Positions 53,599 through 61,663 are shown, numbered from the stretch's first letter. The stretch is DNA of 64,000 nucleotides from Polaribacter glomeratus (GCF_002954665.1 NZ_MSCM01000002.1:840767-904766), one strand, 5' to 3'. Made by a program: numbers and translations. The notes: generated from the letters alone by a model not told the origin.

Positions 53599-54924
53599 AT
53601 GGCAACAATCAATTTTTTATATCGTTCAAAAAGAGAAAAAGCACCATTAACACTACGTTTATTGCACAGAGAAAATGGCAAAGACTTTGTTTTTAGTTCT
53701 AAAATTAAATATGAAGTAGAAAAAGAGTATTGGAAAATACACGATACCAACTCAAGAAACCCTAAGGTAAAAAACCAGCAAGTAGAGGTTAAAGCAGAAT
53801 TAAAACCAATTACAAACTATATTTTAAATGAGTTCAATAAAACTAATTTTGATTTAACTTCAAATGATTGGTTAAAAGAGCAAATTTATAATTTCTACAA
53901 TCCAATATCAGAAAACAAACAAAGTGATTTATTAACAGATGCAATACAAAGTATAATTGATGAAGCACCAACCCGCAAAAATGGCAAAGGTGGTTTAGGT
54001 TTGTCAAAAAGTAGAGTAAATGCTTATGTTTCTTTAAAAAATATTCTTACAAATTATCAAAAGCAAAATAATTTTAAAGTTAAAGATGTAAATGTAAAAT
54101 TTGCAAAGGATTTTTTAAAATACCTACTCAATACGAAGAAGTATCAAAAGAGTTATGCCCTTAAAAAAATAGCAGACTTAAAAACTGTTTGTAATGATGC
54201 TTCATTTTATGGAGTTGAAACAAATTCACAATTAAAAAAGATTGATAGCACTAAGGCAAAGAATGAAAACATACTTTATTTAAACCCTAAAGAATTAAAA
54301 CAAATAGAAGATACGGTTTTATTAAATGACGCACTTAAAAACGCTCGTAAATGGTTGTTGTTAGGATGCAACATTGGTCAAAGAGGGGGAGATCTTTTGC
54401 AATTAGATGAAACTAACTTTATAAATAGAAACGGTTTAGAAGTTATAGAACTGAAACAACAAAAAACAGATAAGAACGTAACAATCCCAGTTTTAGCAAA
54501 AACAAAAGAAATTATTAAAAGTGGTCTACCTTATAAAATATCAATTCAGAAATTCAATAAACACATTAAAGAAATTTGCAAACTTTCAGAAATTAACGAA
54601 CAGATAAAAGGAGGTAAGATTACTGTAATCGAAAAAGGTAAAGGAAATAAACAGAAAAGAAAAATAAGCGACTTATATGCAAAATGGGAATTAATGTCTT
54701 CGCACGTTTGTAGGCGTTCTTTTGCATCAAACTTATACGGTACACTACCAACGCCTTTAATAATGAGTATTACTGCTCACAGTTCAGAGAAAATGCTATT
54801 AAATTATATTGGTAAAGATAGTTTAGACTTTGCACAACAAATAGCAGATTTTTATACTTTGCAAGCCTTAAAGGATAAAAAAGAACCTCAACTAAATATC
54901 ATTAAAAATGTATCAAACCTATAA
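53599..54924 (+). CDS. Tyrosine recombinase (integrase)
   Basis: 441 residues. N-terminal Arm-type domain (FLYRSKREKAPLTLRLL), SAM-like core-binding domain (about 110-210) and catalytic domain with Arg in GQRGGDLLQL (about 261), HxxR in SHVCRRSFASN (about 370), His in ITAHSSEKML and Tyr in LNYIGK (about 403). It resembles integrases of Bacteroidota elements. Located 187 nt inside attL, as expected for the enzyme that inserted this element. Confidence 0.95.
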   Translation: MATINFLYRSKREKAPLTLRLLHRENGKDFVFSSKIKYEVEKEYWKIHDTNSRNPKVKNQQVEVKAELKPITNYILNEFNKTNFDLTSNDWLKEQIYNFYNPISENKQSDLLTDAIQSIIDEAPTRKNGKGGLGLSKSRVNAYVSLKNILTNYQKQNNFKVKDVNVKFAKDFLKYLLNTKKYQKSYALKKIADLKTVCNDASFYGVETNSQLKKIDSTKAKNENILYLNPKELKQIEDTVLLNDALKNARKWLLLGCNIGQRGGDLLQLDETNFINRNGLEVIELKQQKTDKNVTIPVLAKTKEIIKSGLPYKISIQKFNKHIKEICKLSEINEQIKGGKITVIEKGKGNKQKRKISDLYAKWELMSSHVCRRSFASNLYGTLPTPLIMSITAHSSEKMLLNYIGKDSLDFAQQIADFYTLQALKDKKEPQLNIIKNVSNL

Positions 54925-54925
54925 A

Positions 54926-55993
54926 ATGGAATTCAACCTACCAATTTTACCACCTAAAACAGATTTAGAAACATCAAAAATTTTTAAACAATTAGTTAAG
55001 GCTCACAAAAGTTTAGCAGAATTAAAGGGAACTGCAAAAACAATCCCAAACGAAAATATTTTAATTGATACGCTTACACTTCAAGAAGCAAAAGACAGTA
55101 GTGAAATTGAGAATATTGTTACTACGCACGATGATTTGTATAAAGAAAATATTTTGATTGAAAGCAAAAACAATAATGCGAAAGAAGTGTATAATTATGC
55201 ACGTGGTTTGCGTTTAGGATTCCAGATTGTGCGAAAAGAAAAGTTACTTTTAAACAAACATATCTTAATTATTCAAAAAGAATTATTAGAAAATAATGCA
55301 GGCTTTAGAACCCAAGCCGGCACAAAATTAGTTGATGGTTATGGTAAGGTTGTCTATACACCGCCACAGAATCCAAAAGAAATTTTAGACTTAATGGGGA
55401 ATCTTGAAAAGTATATTAATGATGATAGTTTTTCTGATGTAGATGCTTTAATTAAAATGGCGGTTATTCATTATCAATTTGAAAGCATACACCCATTTTA
55501 TGACGGCAATGGTAGAACTGGTCGTATTATTAATATTCTCTATTTAGTACAAAAGGGTTTGTTAGATATTCCTATTTTATATTTAAGCAGATATATTACA
55601 CAAAATAAAGCCGAATATTATGCTGTTTTACAAAATGTAAGAACTAAAAATGATTGGGAAAGTTTAGTTTTATATATACTAAAAGGTGTTGAGGTTACGG
55701 CATTGCAAACTATAGATTTGATTATTGAAATTAAAAAATTAATGCAATCGTACAAAAAGAAATTACGTACTGAATTACCAAAAATATATAGTCAAGATCT
55801 TTTAAATATTTTCTTTAAAAATCCATACACTAAAACTGATTTTTTAGTCACTGAATTGCAGGTAAGCAAAAGAACCGCATTAAATTATTTAGATGCAGTT
55901 ACTAAAATAGGGTTATTAGAAAAAACAAAAGAAGGAAAATCTAACTATTACATTAATACTGGTTTAATTGAAGTATTGGTTAATAAATCTTAA
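54926..55993 (+). CDS. Fic-family protein, class II
   Basis: 355 residues from ATG 54926 (an ATG at 54908 overlaps the integrase end and is less likely). Catalytic loop HPFYDGNGRTGR about residues 189-200; the N-terminal inhibitory helix motif SSEIEN (S/T-x3-E-N, about residues 57-62) marks class II, self-inhibited Fic proteins; a C-terminal winged helix (TDFLVTELQVSKRTALNYL) follows. Expected to AMPylate a protein target. Likely cargo that serves defence or persistence of the element (inference). Confidence 0.9.
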   Translation: MEFNLPILPPKTDLETSKIFKQLVKAHKSLAELKGTAKTIPNENILIDTLTLQEAKDSSEIENIVTTHDDLYKENILIESKNNNAKEVYNYARGLRLGFQIVRKEKLLLNKHILIIQKELLENNAGFRTQAGTKLVDGYGKVVYTPPQNPKEILDLMGNLEKYINDDSFSDVDALIKMAVIHYQFESIHPFYDGNGRTGRIINILYLVQKGLLDIPILYLSRYITQNKAEYYAVLQNVRTKNDWESLVLYILKGVEVTALQTIDLIIEIKKLMQSYKKKLRTELPKIYSQDLLNIFFKNPYTKTDFLVTELQVSKRTALNYLDAVTKIGLLEKTKEGKSNYYINTGLIEVLVNKS

Positions 55994-56015
55994 AGTAAAT
56001 AATTACAAATATTTA

Positions 56016-56074
56016 CCACGTTTTAATAACGTGGAAAAAATAACATAAAATTTACCACGTTATTGAGTACGTGG
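56016..56074 (+). repeat. Two tandem CCACGT inverted repeats
   Basis: CCACGTT-5 nt-AACGTGG (56016-56034) and CCACGT-8 nt-ACGTGG (56055-56074), both preceded by TTTA and followed by AAAAA, 39 bp apart. They could be terminator-like hairpins after fic or a paired binding site for a regulator. Confidence 0.6.
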
Positions 56075-56085
56075 AAAAATTATAT

Positions 56086-56154
56086 ATGAATAAAGAATCC
56101 CAACTAAACATCATTAAAAACGTTTCTAATCAGAATCAAAAAATAATAAAATGA
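56086..56154 (+). pseudogene. Duplicated 3' tail of the integrase gene
   Basis: A 22-codon frame whose ESQLNIIKNVSN matches the integrase C-terminus EPQLNIIKNVSN, with similar DNA over about 45 bp. The integrase tail thus occurs on both sides of fic, as if the fic segment had been inserted here with duplication of its flank. Confidence 0.65.
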
Positions 56155-56426
56155 AAAACAATCAAGAATATTTAGGAGATTATAAAAACTCGCAAGAATT
56201 AATTATTAAATTATAAGAACTTGCAAAACAAAATCATTAAAAAAACACTTTATTAACAGAAATTAAAGAAGCATTATTACACAAAGATTTAGTAAGCGAA
56301 CAATACAAAGAAATTATTAGTAATTTATTTATAGAAGTTAATAGTAGCATATTATCCTACAAAGAAATAACGGATATAAATTACTCTTTAAATATTGTAT
56401 CGGATATTATTGAAAATGCTTGTTAA
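56151..56426 (+). pseudogene. Decayed unknown gene with two in-frame TAA codons
   Basis: The frame starts MKNNQEYLGDYKNSQELIIKL and is interrupted by TAA at 56214 and 56238, then continues as plausible protein (LLTEIKEALLHKDLVSEQYK ... SDIIENAC) to TAA at 56424. The same frame remains readable beyond 56430 for about 80 codons. Origin not recognised. Confidence 0.5.
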
Positions 56427-56457
56427 TTATGAATTTTAGAAAAAGAACAAAACGATT

Positions 56458-56697
56458 ATGAAAAAACAATTAACAACGGGATTGAAAGCGTACCTACAAC
56501 TTCAAGTATTAAGAAAAATGAAGGCCAATCCAGAGTTCAAGAAAAAAGTGATAGCAATGTCAGAGAAAAATCAACAGATGATGGAGGAAGAGACAGAACA
56601 GGAATCGATTCGAGCAGAAGCGGTGAAACGCTTAAAGGTGCGCCAACTAGGCAAACAGTTAAAGGACTTGAAAAATGAAAATAAAAGCAATGAATAA
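56458..56697 (+). CDS. Unknown basic protein, 79 residues (uncertain)
   Basis: Charged and helical by composition (MKKQLTTGLKAYLQLQVLRKM, then Glu-rich, then Lys/Arg-rich). Family not recognised. The overlapping frame that continues the decayed gene upstream is also open here and hydrophilic, so which frame is or was used is unclear. Base composition (56480-56680) is visibly richer in G and C than the rest of the element. Confidence 0.4.
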   Translation: MKKQLTTGLKAYLQLQVLRKMKANPEFKKKVIAMSEKNQQMMEEETEQESIRAEAVKRLKVRQLGKQLKDLKNENKSNE

Positions 56698-56729
56698 CTA
56701 AGTGTAATTAATATTCAAAATATTATAAA

Positions 56730-57401
56730 ATGGCAACGCAGACAGAACAGATTACCTACAGATTATTACACGTTAGTATTGAGTTTAAAGAATTTGAATA
56801 CAATAGATTATTAGCAAAATTTTTGAGAGAAAACGAAACAGAAAATGAGCAAAATTTTTTAACCTTAATTATTACGGACTTAAAAGAGATTATCAAAGAG
56901 AAAGATTATTATAATAATTTTACTACTAAATTGAGTGATGATGTTTTAAAAGAGATAGTAATAAAAGAAAATCCCAATCATAGATTTATAACTAACGAAC
57001 TTTTTATTAATTCAGAGATTGAAAAGAAACGGATAGAAAAAGAATTGAAACAAGAAAAATATTTATTAGAAAACTTAAATATCAAACTTAATAGATTACC
57101 AACAAAAAATTTAGAAACAAAAAAAACAAATATAAATAATTACAAAAACACAAATTTAAAATGGTTTGGTACAAAATCTGAATTAATAGAACTTTTTAAG
57201 GCACTAATTGAAAACGGAAATCTAAAAGGTAATCAAGAAGATATATATAAAGCAGTAGAACAAGTATTCAATATTGAACTTAAAAATATAGACCAAGCAA
57301 TTACTAAGTTTAACACAAGAGAAAACGATACTAAATTTTTAGACACATTAAAAACCACTCTATCTCAATACATTACAAATAAATTAGATAAAAACTTTTA
57401 G
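56730..57401 (+). CDS. RteC-like regulatory protein
   Basis: 223 residues. The C-terminal 80 residues follow the RteC pattern (LKWFGTKSELIELFKALIENG ... VFNIELKN ... NDTKFLDTLKTTLSQYI). In the conjugative transposon CTnDOT, RteC activates excision. The N-terminal part is a helical region rich in Glu and Lys. Placed ahead of the HTH/excisionase-like gene, which fits a role in controlling excision. Confidence 0.75.
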   Translation: MATQTEQITYRLLHVSIEFKEFEYNRLLAKFLRENETENEQNFLTLIITDLKEIIKEKDYYNNFTTKLSDDVLKEIVIKENPNHRFITNELFINSEIEKKRIEKELKQEKYLLENLNIKLNRLPTKNLETKKTNINNYKNTNLKWFGTKSELIELFKALIENGNLKGNQEDIYKAVEQVFNIELKNIDQAITKFNTRENDTKFLDTLKTTLSQYITNKLDKNF

Positions 57402-57480
57402 TTAGTTAAAAGTTAGTAATCTTTCAACACCTTTAAAGCAATGCAATTTTGCTGAATATTAATTATAAATATTTAACAAG

Positions 57481-57762
57481 ATGCAACAAGTACAATTTAT
57501 TAGTATTTCACCAGAGCAACTTCAGAACGCAATTATCAACGGTGTAAAAAATCAATTACAAGAATTAAAAAAATTCTACCAACCAAAAGAACCTACTCAA
57601 TTTATCACACGTAATTATGTAGCAGATGAAATGTTACATTGTGATTTAAGTACGGTTCATAATCTCACAAAAAAAGGTATACTCACAAAGTATCAAATTG
57701 GAGGACGTGTACTTTACAAACGTTCTGAAGTAGAAAATGCAATTATTAAACTTAAAAAATAA
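57481..57762 (+). CDS. HTH_17/excisionase-like DNA-binding protein
   Basis: 93 residues. The C-terminal winged HTH reads TRNYVADEMLHCDLSTVHNLTKKGILTKYQIGGRVLYKRSEVENAI, the MerR-like fold of Xis and plasmid/phage regulators in Bacteroidota. Probably an excisionase or a regulator of the next genes. Ends 4 nt before the next start. Confidence 0.85.
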   Translation: MQQVQFISISPEQLQNAIINGVKNQLQELKKFYQPKEPTQFITRNYVADEMLHCDLSTVHNLTKKGILTKYQIGGRVLYKRSEVENAIIKLKK

Positions 57763-57766
57763 TTGT

Positions 57767-58132
57767 ATGGCAACGCAACATAAAAAATACGAATACAAGG
57801 CTACAAAGTATTTTAAAACTACTGTTCATTATTCTTTAATTTCACAAAACTTAAAACCTCAACTTTCAAGCAAACTTAATATTTCCGCAAGTAGAGATTT
57901 TGCAAAATCAAAACCTTTGTTTTGGTGTCAAGAAAGAATACAAAATAAATGGTTTAAACCTAATTTAACAGGTTTATTTCCAACCAATAGAGAAAATGTT
58001 TATTGGGGTTGTAGAGGTCGTTATCAGCACCTAATACTATTTGTTTTTAAAGATAATCAAGAGTGTTTAACAGTCTATTATTTTGAAAACTACTTCACAA
58101 GAAATTTAGATCTATTAATTAAAAACTTATAG
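57767..58132 (+). CDS. Unknown protein, 121 residues
   Basis: Family not recognised. Begins MATQHKKYEYKATKYFKTTVHY, contains a PLFWCQERIQNKWFKPNLTGLFP stretch and is basic and aromatic. Start chosen at ATG 57767; an in-frame earlier start would overlap the HTH gene. Its place between an HTH protein and a replication-type protein is reminiscent of phage or plasmid accessory genes. A terminator hairpin follows. Confidence 0.6.
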   Translation: MATQHKKYEYKATKYFKTTVHYSLISQNLKPQLSSKLNISASRDFAKSKPLFWCQERIQNKWFKPNLTGLFPTNRENVYWGCRGRYQHLILFVFKDNQECLTVYYFENYFTRNLDLLIKNL

Positions 58133-58140
58133 AAACAAAT

Positions 58141-58170
58141 AAAAGAGGATGTTCAACGTCCTCTTTTATT
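58141..58170 (+). terminator. Terminator before the replication-type gene
   Basis: AAAAGAGGA, 9-nt loop, TCCTCTTTT, then ATT. Confidence 0.7.
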
Positions 58171-58184
58171 GTGTTCAAAATGTT

Positions 58185-58210
58185 GGGGTAATTGTGGCAA
58201 CGCATACCCT
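58185..58210 (+). other. GNRA-loop hairpin just upstream of the replication-type gene
   Basis: GGGTA (58186-58190), a 2-nt bulge, TGTG-GCAA-CGCA, TACCC (58205-58209). It might be an origin hairpin or a translational control element for the following gene. Seen only by eye. Confidence 0.4.
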
Positions 58211-58230
58211 ACAATCAAAAATACAAATTT

Positions 58231-59529
58231 ATGACAGACTTTCTAAAAATATTGTCTTATGATATTGAATTTGCAGAAACTTTGTATAAAAATCCGTTAT
58301 TAAAAACGTTTTCTAATATTCAGAAATTCAGTAATAAATTAGACCAGGAAAATAAAAATATAAAATCTACATATATCAAATCCTACAAAGAAATTCTATT
58401 TTGTTTTTATACCAAAGATGAGGTTTTCACTAAGTTAGAAATACTATTTAAGCCACATTATTATTTTAATGACAATCTGCATAATGCAAATGATTTTACC
58501 GCCTTAGACTGTATAAAAACACTAACGGAAATCAAAAATACTTTTAAGTTTCCTGCAAGTGAATTATATATTTTAAATTTAGAATTTGGCTTAAATGCAA
58601 TTAGTCCAATTGATATTAGAGATTTAATATCTTGTGCCATATACCACGAAAAAAACGAGTTTATAAATTCAAGTGATTCTCTAAGATTTAGTAAAATTAG
58701 TTTTAAACATCATAAAGACGGTAAAGCAAATAAATACAAGCAAATTAAGTTCTATGCTAAGGGTTTTCAGTTTTCACAATATGTAGACAATAATACTTTT
58801 AGATTTGAAGTTAAGAGCAAAGAAAGTAAGTATATAAAAACATTAGGGATCAAAACTTATGCAGATTTATTAAAGGTTGAAACTTATAAAACATTAGCAG
58901 ACGTTATAAGATTAGAATTTAAAAAAGTATTGATATTAGATATTACAAGCAAAGTTCAAAATCTAACGAATAAAGAACATTTTAAACTTAATGAATATCT
59001 AAATACAATTAAATGGATTAAGTCTTTACAATGCAGTAGAAACTTATTTAGTAAACATAAGATTGATTATTTTAGATTATTAGATAAAACTAAAAACAAT
59101 ATCCATAGTAAACTTAATTTTATCATAGATGAAAAACTAAACGAACTACTGAAACCGTGTGCAATTTCCACACCAAAAAAAATAGTAAAACTGTGTGCAA
59201 TTTCAGATGTATATATAATTGGAAACTGCACCCTAAACAATATTAAAAAATGTAGTGTAACCGGTTTAGATTTAAGCAAAGAAAAAGAGGGTTCAAAATA
59301 CATAAAAACCACCACGTTAAAATATTTAAGAGAATTCGATAAAAAGAGGTTTGCAGAAGTTTGTAGTTTACTTCTTAATAATTCAAAACCATATCATACA
59401 AAATATGAAAGTGATATAATTTCACATTTATACAAACAAGTAAGAAACCGATTTTATAATTCTAATCAGATAAAAAACATAGGTTATAAATCAAAAGTAT
59501 ATCATAATCAATTAAGCCTAAGAGTATAA
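58231..59529 (+). CDS. Probable replication initiator, filamentous-phage gpII-like
   Basis: 432 residues from ATG 58231; a TTG at 58192 lies within the hairpin and is rejected. The middle (LNLEFGLNAISP, KFYAKGFQF, FRFEVKSKESKYIKTLGIKTYADLL) resembles phage/plasmid rolling-circle initiators of the gene II type, in which a KxYDKG-like and an LRxE-like block occur. The catalytic tyrosines could not be assigned. Low to moderate confidence; structure prediction would decide. Confidence 0.5.
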   Translation: MTDFLKILSYDIEFAETLYKNPLLKTFSNIQKFSNKLDQENKNIKSTYIKSYKEILFCFYTKDEVFTKLEILFKPHYYFNDNLHNANDFTALDCIKTLTEIKNTFKFPASELYILNLEFGLNAISPIDIRDLISCAIYHEKNEFINSSDSLRFSKISFKHHKDGKANKYKQIKFYAKGFQFSQYVDNNTFRFEVKSKESKYIKTLGIKTYADLLKVETYKTLADVIRLEFKKVLILDITSKVQNLTNKEHFKLNEYLNTIKWIKSLQCSRNLFSKHKIDYFRLLDKTKNNIHSKLNFIIDEKLNELLKPCAISTPKKIVKLCAISDVYIIGNCTLNNIKKCSVTGLDLSKEKEGSKYIKTTTLKYLREFDKKRFAEVCSLLLNNSKPYHTKYESDIISHLYKQVRNRFYNSNQIKNIGYKSKVYHNQLSLRV

Positions 59530-59544
59530 AAGCAAACTTATTAG

Positions 59545-59868
59545 ATGAATACAAATTCAAATTTTACAGAAGCATTATTATTAATCGATAAAGGAAATAA
59601 AGGGTTTAGAATTTCTCTTTTAAGTGGATATTCTCAATTTATGGAATTATACCTCAAAGATATTACAGACGGTGTATTTATGCTATTAAAGGCAAAACCA
59701 GAACTTAATAAAAACATCAACATTTTAACAAGTTTAAATTATGCCGATAAAAATGGAAATAATATTAGTGTTACTTTAGAATTGTTTCAAGATTATTTTG
59801 AGTATATTGAAACAGTAAATAAAATAATTGCTGATAATAATATTGAATTTATTGGAATTGGTTTTTAA
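59545..59868 (+). CDS. Unknown protein, 107 residues
   Basis: Acidic soluble protein (MNTNSNFTEALLLIDKGNKGFRI ... ELFQDYFEYIETVNKIIADNN). Family not recognised. Sixteen nt after the replication-type gene and probably in the same transcript. Confidence 0.6.
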   Translation: MNTNSNFTEALLLIDKGNKGFRISLLSGYSQFMELYLKDITDGVFMLLKAKPELNKNINILTSLNYADKNGNNISVTLELFQDYFEYIETVNKIIADNNIEFIGIGF

Positions 59869-59944
59869 AATAAAGAGATCAACAAAAATAATGCAATCAA
59901 TACACCAAATAATTTTACTAAATTCGTGTTTAAATAAAAATGTT

Positions 59945-60176
59945 ATGAAAAAATCAGTATTATTAATATTTGCTTTACTCCTTTTATCCTGTTCAAAATG
60001 ATGATGAATGTATCTATTTTACTGGTTTATCTCAAACGAACTGTAGTAATTCCGTTTGTACTTATAAAATAAGTTTAAGTACTGGTGATATAGAAGTTAA
60101 TAAGACCACATATCTTTATCATAGATATAAATTTAATGATGAAAATATATCTAATTGCTACGAAGGTATGCAATAG
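59945..60176 (+). pseudogene. Small lipoprotein gene with a frameshift after the lipobox
   Basis: Starts MKKSVLLIFALLLLSCSK, a clear lipoprotein signal, then hits TGA codons at once. The +1 frame carries on as NDDECIYFTGLSQTNCSNSVC to a stop at 60176. Removing one A in the CAAAATGATGATG run joins the two. Either a broken gene or a sequencing error in a short homopolymer. Confidence 0.6.
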
Positions 60177-60662
60177 TTCTATCAAATCCACCTGTATAAA
60201 TGCCACTTAAAAAAACTAACTCTCATTATTTCAAAAAATAGAAATCAATAATTTTAATATACTTCATAAAACGAACTTACGTAAAATCTACTTTATTTTT
60301 AGTTTTGTCTGTTCTTTTATGTGGCACACTTTTTATTATTTTAGTTTCGTGTACATAAACTATAAAGCCAATATTTTAAAAATCAACTATGTACGTTTTT
60401 ATGGGATGCCTTATAGTGTTTGGCGGTTAATTCAGAAAAAGGAAAACAGACCTATGCACCCTATGGGGTCTATATTGTATTGAATATTTTTTAGGTTTTT
60501 AGTTTTTTTCTATTCTGATAACTATTGTTAGAACCTTATTATATTCTTATGGTTTTTGTTGTAATTTAATTCAAAGCCGAATTATATTTTAAATGAATGT
60601 TGTTATACAGAGGGATAACAAAACAAGAAATTTGAGAAAAGAAAAAGTACAACTAATAATTT
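60177..60662 (+). other. Gene-free right end of the element
   Basis: About 490 nt without a credible ORF. It holds an imperfect hairpin AGACC...GGTCT near 60450-60475 (around TATGCACCCTATGG). No other structure was recognised. Cis-acting sites for transfer or replication could lie here. Confidence 0.4.
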
Positions 60663-60681
60663 ACCGTACAGAAACCGTACA
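60663..60681 (+). repeat. Paired ACCGTACA sites beside attR
   Basis: ACCGTACA at 60663-60670 and 60674-60681, 11 bp apart and in the same orientation as the pair near attL. They lie 13 bp inside attR. Confidence 0.7.
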
Positions 60682-60694
60682 AATAGAAGTTCTT

Positions 60695-60760
60695 AAAAAC
60701 AAAAAACCGTTGAAAATCAAAAGATTAACAACGGTTATTGTACTGAAGGCGGGACTTGAA
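60695..60760 (+). repeat. attR: right 66-bp direct repeat
   Basis: Identical to 53347-53412. It covers the 3' end of the intact tRNA-Leu gene and its terminator. Confidence 0.92.
60700..60736 (-). terminator. Terminator of the tRNA-Gly/tRNA-Leu transcript
   Basis: Minus strand AACCGTTG, 16-nt loop, CAACGGTT followed by TTTT. It lies within the att repeat, so integration keeps a terminator behind the tRNA. Confidence 0.7.
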
Positions 60761-60826
60761 CCCGCACGGCCATTACTGACCACTGGATTTTAAGTCCAGC
60801 GTGTCTACCAATTCCACCACTTCAGC
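60741..60826 (-). tRNA. tRNA-Leu (anticodon UAA)
   Basis: Cloverleaf read on the minus strand: acceptor GCTGAAG with CTTCAGT (first pair G-T), anticodon stem CTGGA/TCCAG with loop CUUAAAA giving anticodon UAA, a long variable arm of class II type, and GGTTCAAGTCC in the T arm. CCA is not encoded. The 3' end is the integration site. Confidence 0.95.
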
Positions 60827-60843
60827 ATTGGTATTTTGAATAG

Positions 60844-60915
60844 AGCGAAAGACGGGATTTGAACCCGCGACCCCCACCTTGGCAAGGTGATGCTCTACCC
60901 CTGAGCTACTTTCGC
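60844..60915 (-). tRNA. tRNA-Gly (anticodon GCC)
   Basis: Minus strand: acceptor GCGAAAG/CTTTCGC, anticodon stem CACCT/AGGTG with loop TTGCCAA (anticodon GCC), T arm GGGTTCAAATCCC. It lies 17 nt upstream of tRNA-Leu in the same transcript. Confidence 0.95.
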
Positions 60916-61213
60916 AGTCTTTATGTTAATGAACTTAAGCCTAACACTTAATTTGCTCTTTTTTAGTAACTTTCTTAAAACTCTAAATGAAAATTAAAAT
61001 TGTTCTTGTTAAGAGCGGTGCAAAGATAACAAGTTTTGACTATCTGACAAATAAATTTTCATTTTTTTATCAATGTTTTAGTCCTTTTTGAAAATAATTT
61101 TCAACTACAGATTTTATATTTTTACAAGTAGCTAATTTTTAATATTTTAGAGGCGTAAGTTTAAAACGTATTTTAAAAATCTTTTTTTGCTTACTATCAA
61201 CTTTTTTAAAATA
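60916..61213 (-). other. Intergenic region between the tRNA pair and queD, no gene seen
   Basis: About 300 nt. It should hold the tRNA promoter and the queD terminator, but no clear hairpin was found. Nothing else was recognised. Confidence 0.4.
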
Positions 61214-61663
61214 TTAATTTTCACTAGCAAACCATTCTGCAAAACTTGTATCTGTTTCTGATAATTTTATAGAATGTAATTTGATGTTACTTGGCAATCT
61301 ACTTTTTATTTTTTGAGCAAAATCTATCACCATCATTTCACTAGTTGGTTGATAATCAACTAAAATAACGTGATGGTCTCTGTCTATTAACTCTTTTGCC
61401 AATTCGATATGTGGTGTGTTTTGATTAAAGACAGTTGCATGATCAAATAAATCTACAATTTCTTCTTTTACAATTTTCTTTAAATCGCCAAAATCAATCA
61501 CCATTCCAAACTTTACATTGTTGCTGTCTGCAATTGGTTTTCCAGAAACCGTTACAGAGAGTTTGTAAGAATGTCCATGAACGTTTTTACACTTTCCGTC
61601 ATAACCATATAATGCGTGTCCAGTTTCAAAATTAAACTGTTTTGTAATTCTAATTGTGCTCAT
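61214..61663 (-). CDS. queD: 6-carboxytetrahydropterin synthase (QueD/PTPS)
   Basis: 149 residues. Zinc His triad in FETGHALYG and NVHGHSY, catalytic Cys in GKCKNVHGH, and LSETDTSFAEW at the end. Converts 7,8-dihydroneopterin triphosphate to carboxytetrahydropterin in queuosine synthesis. Its ATG overlaps the stop of the small upstream gene (TAATG). Confidence 0.93.
   Translation of the reverse strand: MSTIRITKQFNFETGHALYGYDGKCKNVHGHSYKLSVTVSGKPIADSNNVKFGMVIDFGDLKKIVKEEIVDLFDHATVFNQNTPHIELAKELIDRDHHVILVDYQPTSEMMVIDFAQKIKSRLPSNIKLHSIKLSETDTSFAEWFASEN

Larger units (their letters stand above)
53347..60760 (+). mobile_element. Integrated element in tRNA-Leu (about 7.35 kb)
   Basis: Bounded by the 66-bp repeats, with the tyrosine recombinase gene at the left end and the rebuilt tRNA at the right end. 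Cargo: Fic protein, RteC-like protein, HTH/excisionase-like protein, probable replication initiator and unknown genes, all on the plus strand. Base composition is more AT-rich than the neighbouring chromosome. No relaxase, coat or conjugation genes were recognised, so it is either a mobilisable or satellite-type element, or a decayed phage-like one. Confidence 0.85.

Noticed and set aside
53408..53650. Frame of 80 codons across attL and the integrase start
   Set aside because: It overlaps the att repeat, the promoter and the integrase gene in another frame and has no protein-like pattern.
56151..56426. Recoded stop codons (TAA read as an amino acid) in the decayed gene
   Set aside because: All other genes use TAA as a stop, and no suppressor tRNA is seen; simple decay explains it better.
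60593..60793. Frame of 66 codons ending across attR into tRNA-Leu (contains AGLEPARP)
   Set aside because: It reads through the tRNA gene antisense; this peptide is a well-known artefact of translated tRNA.
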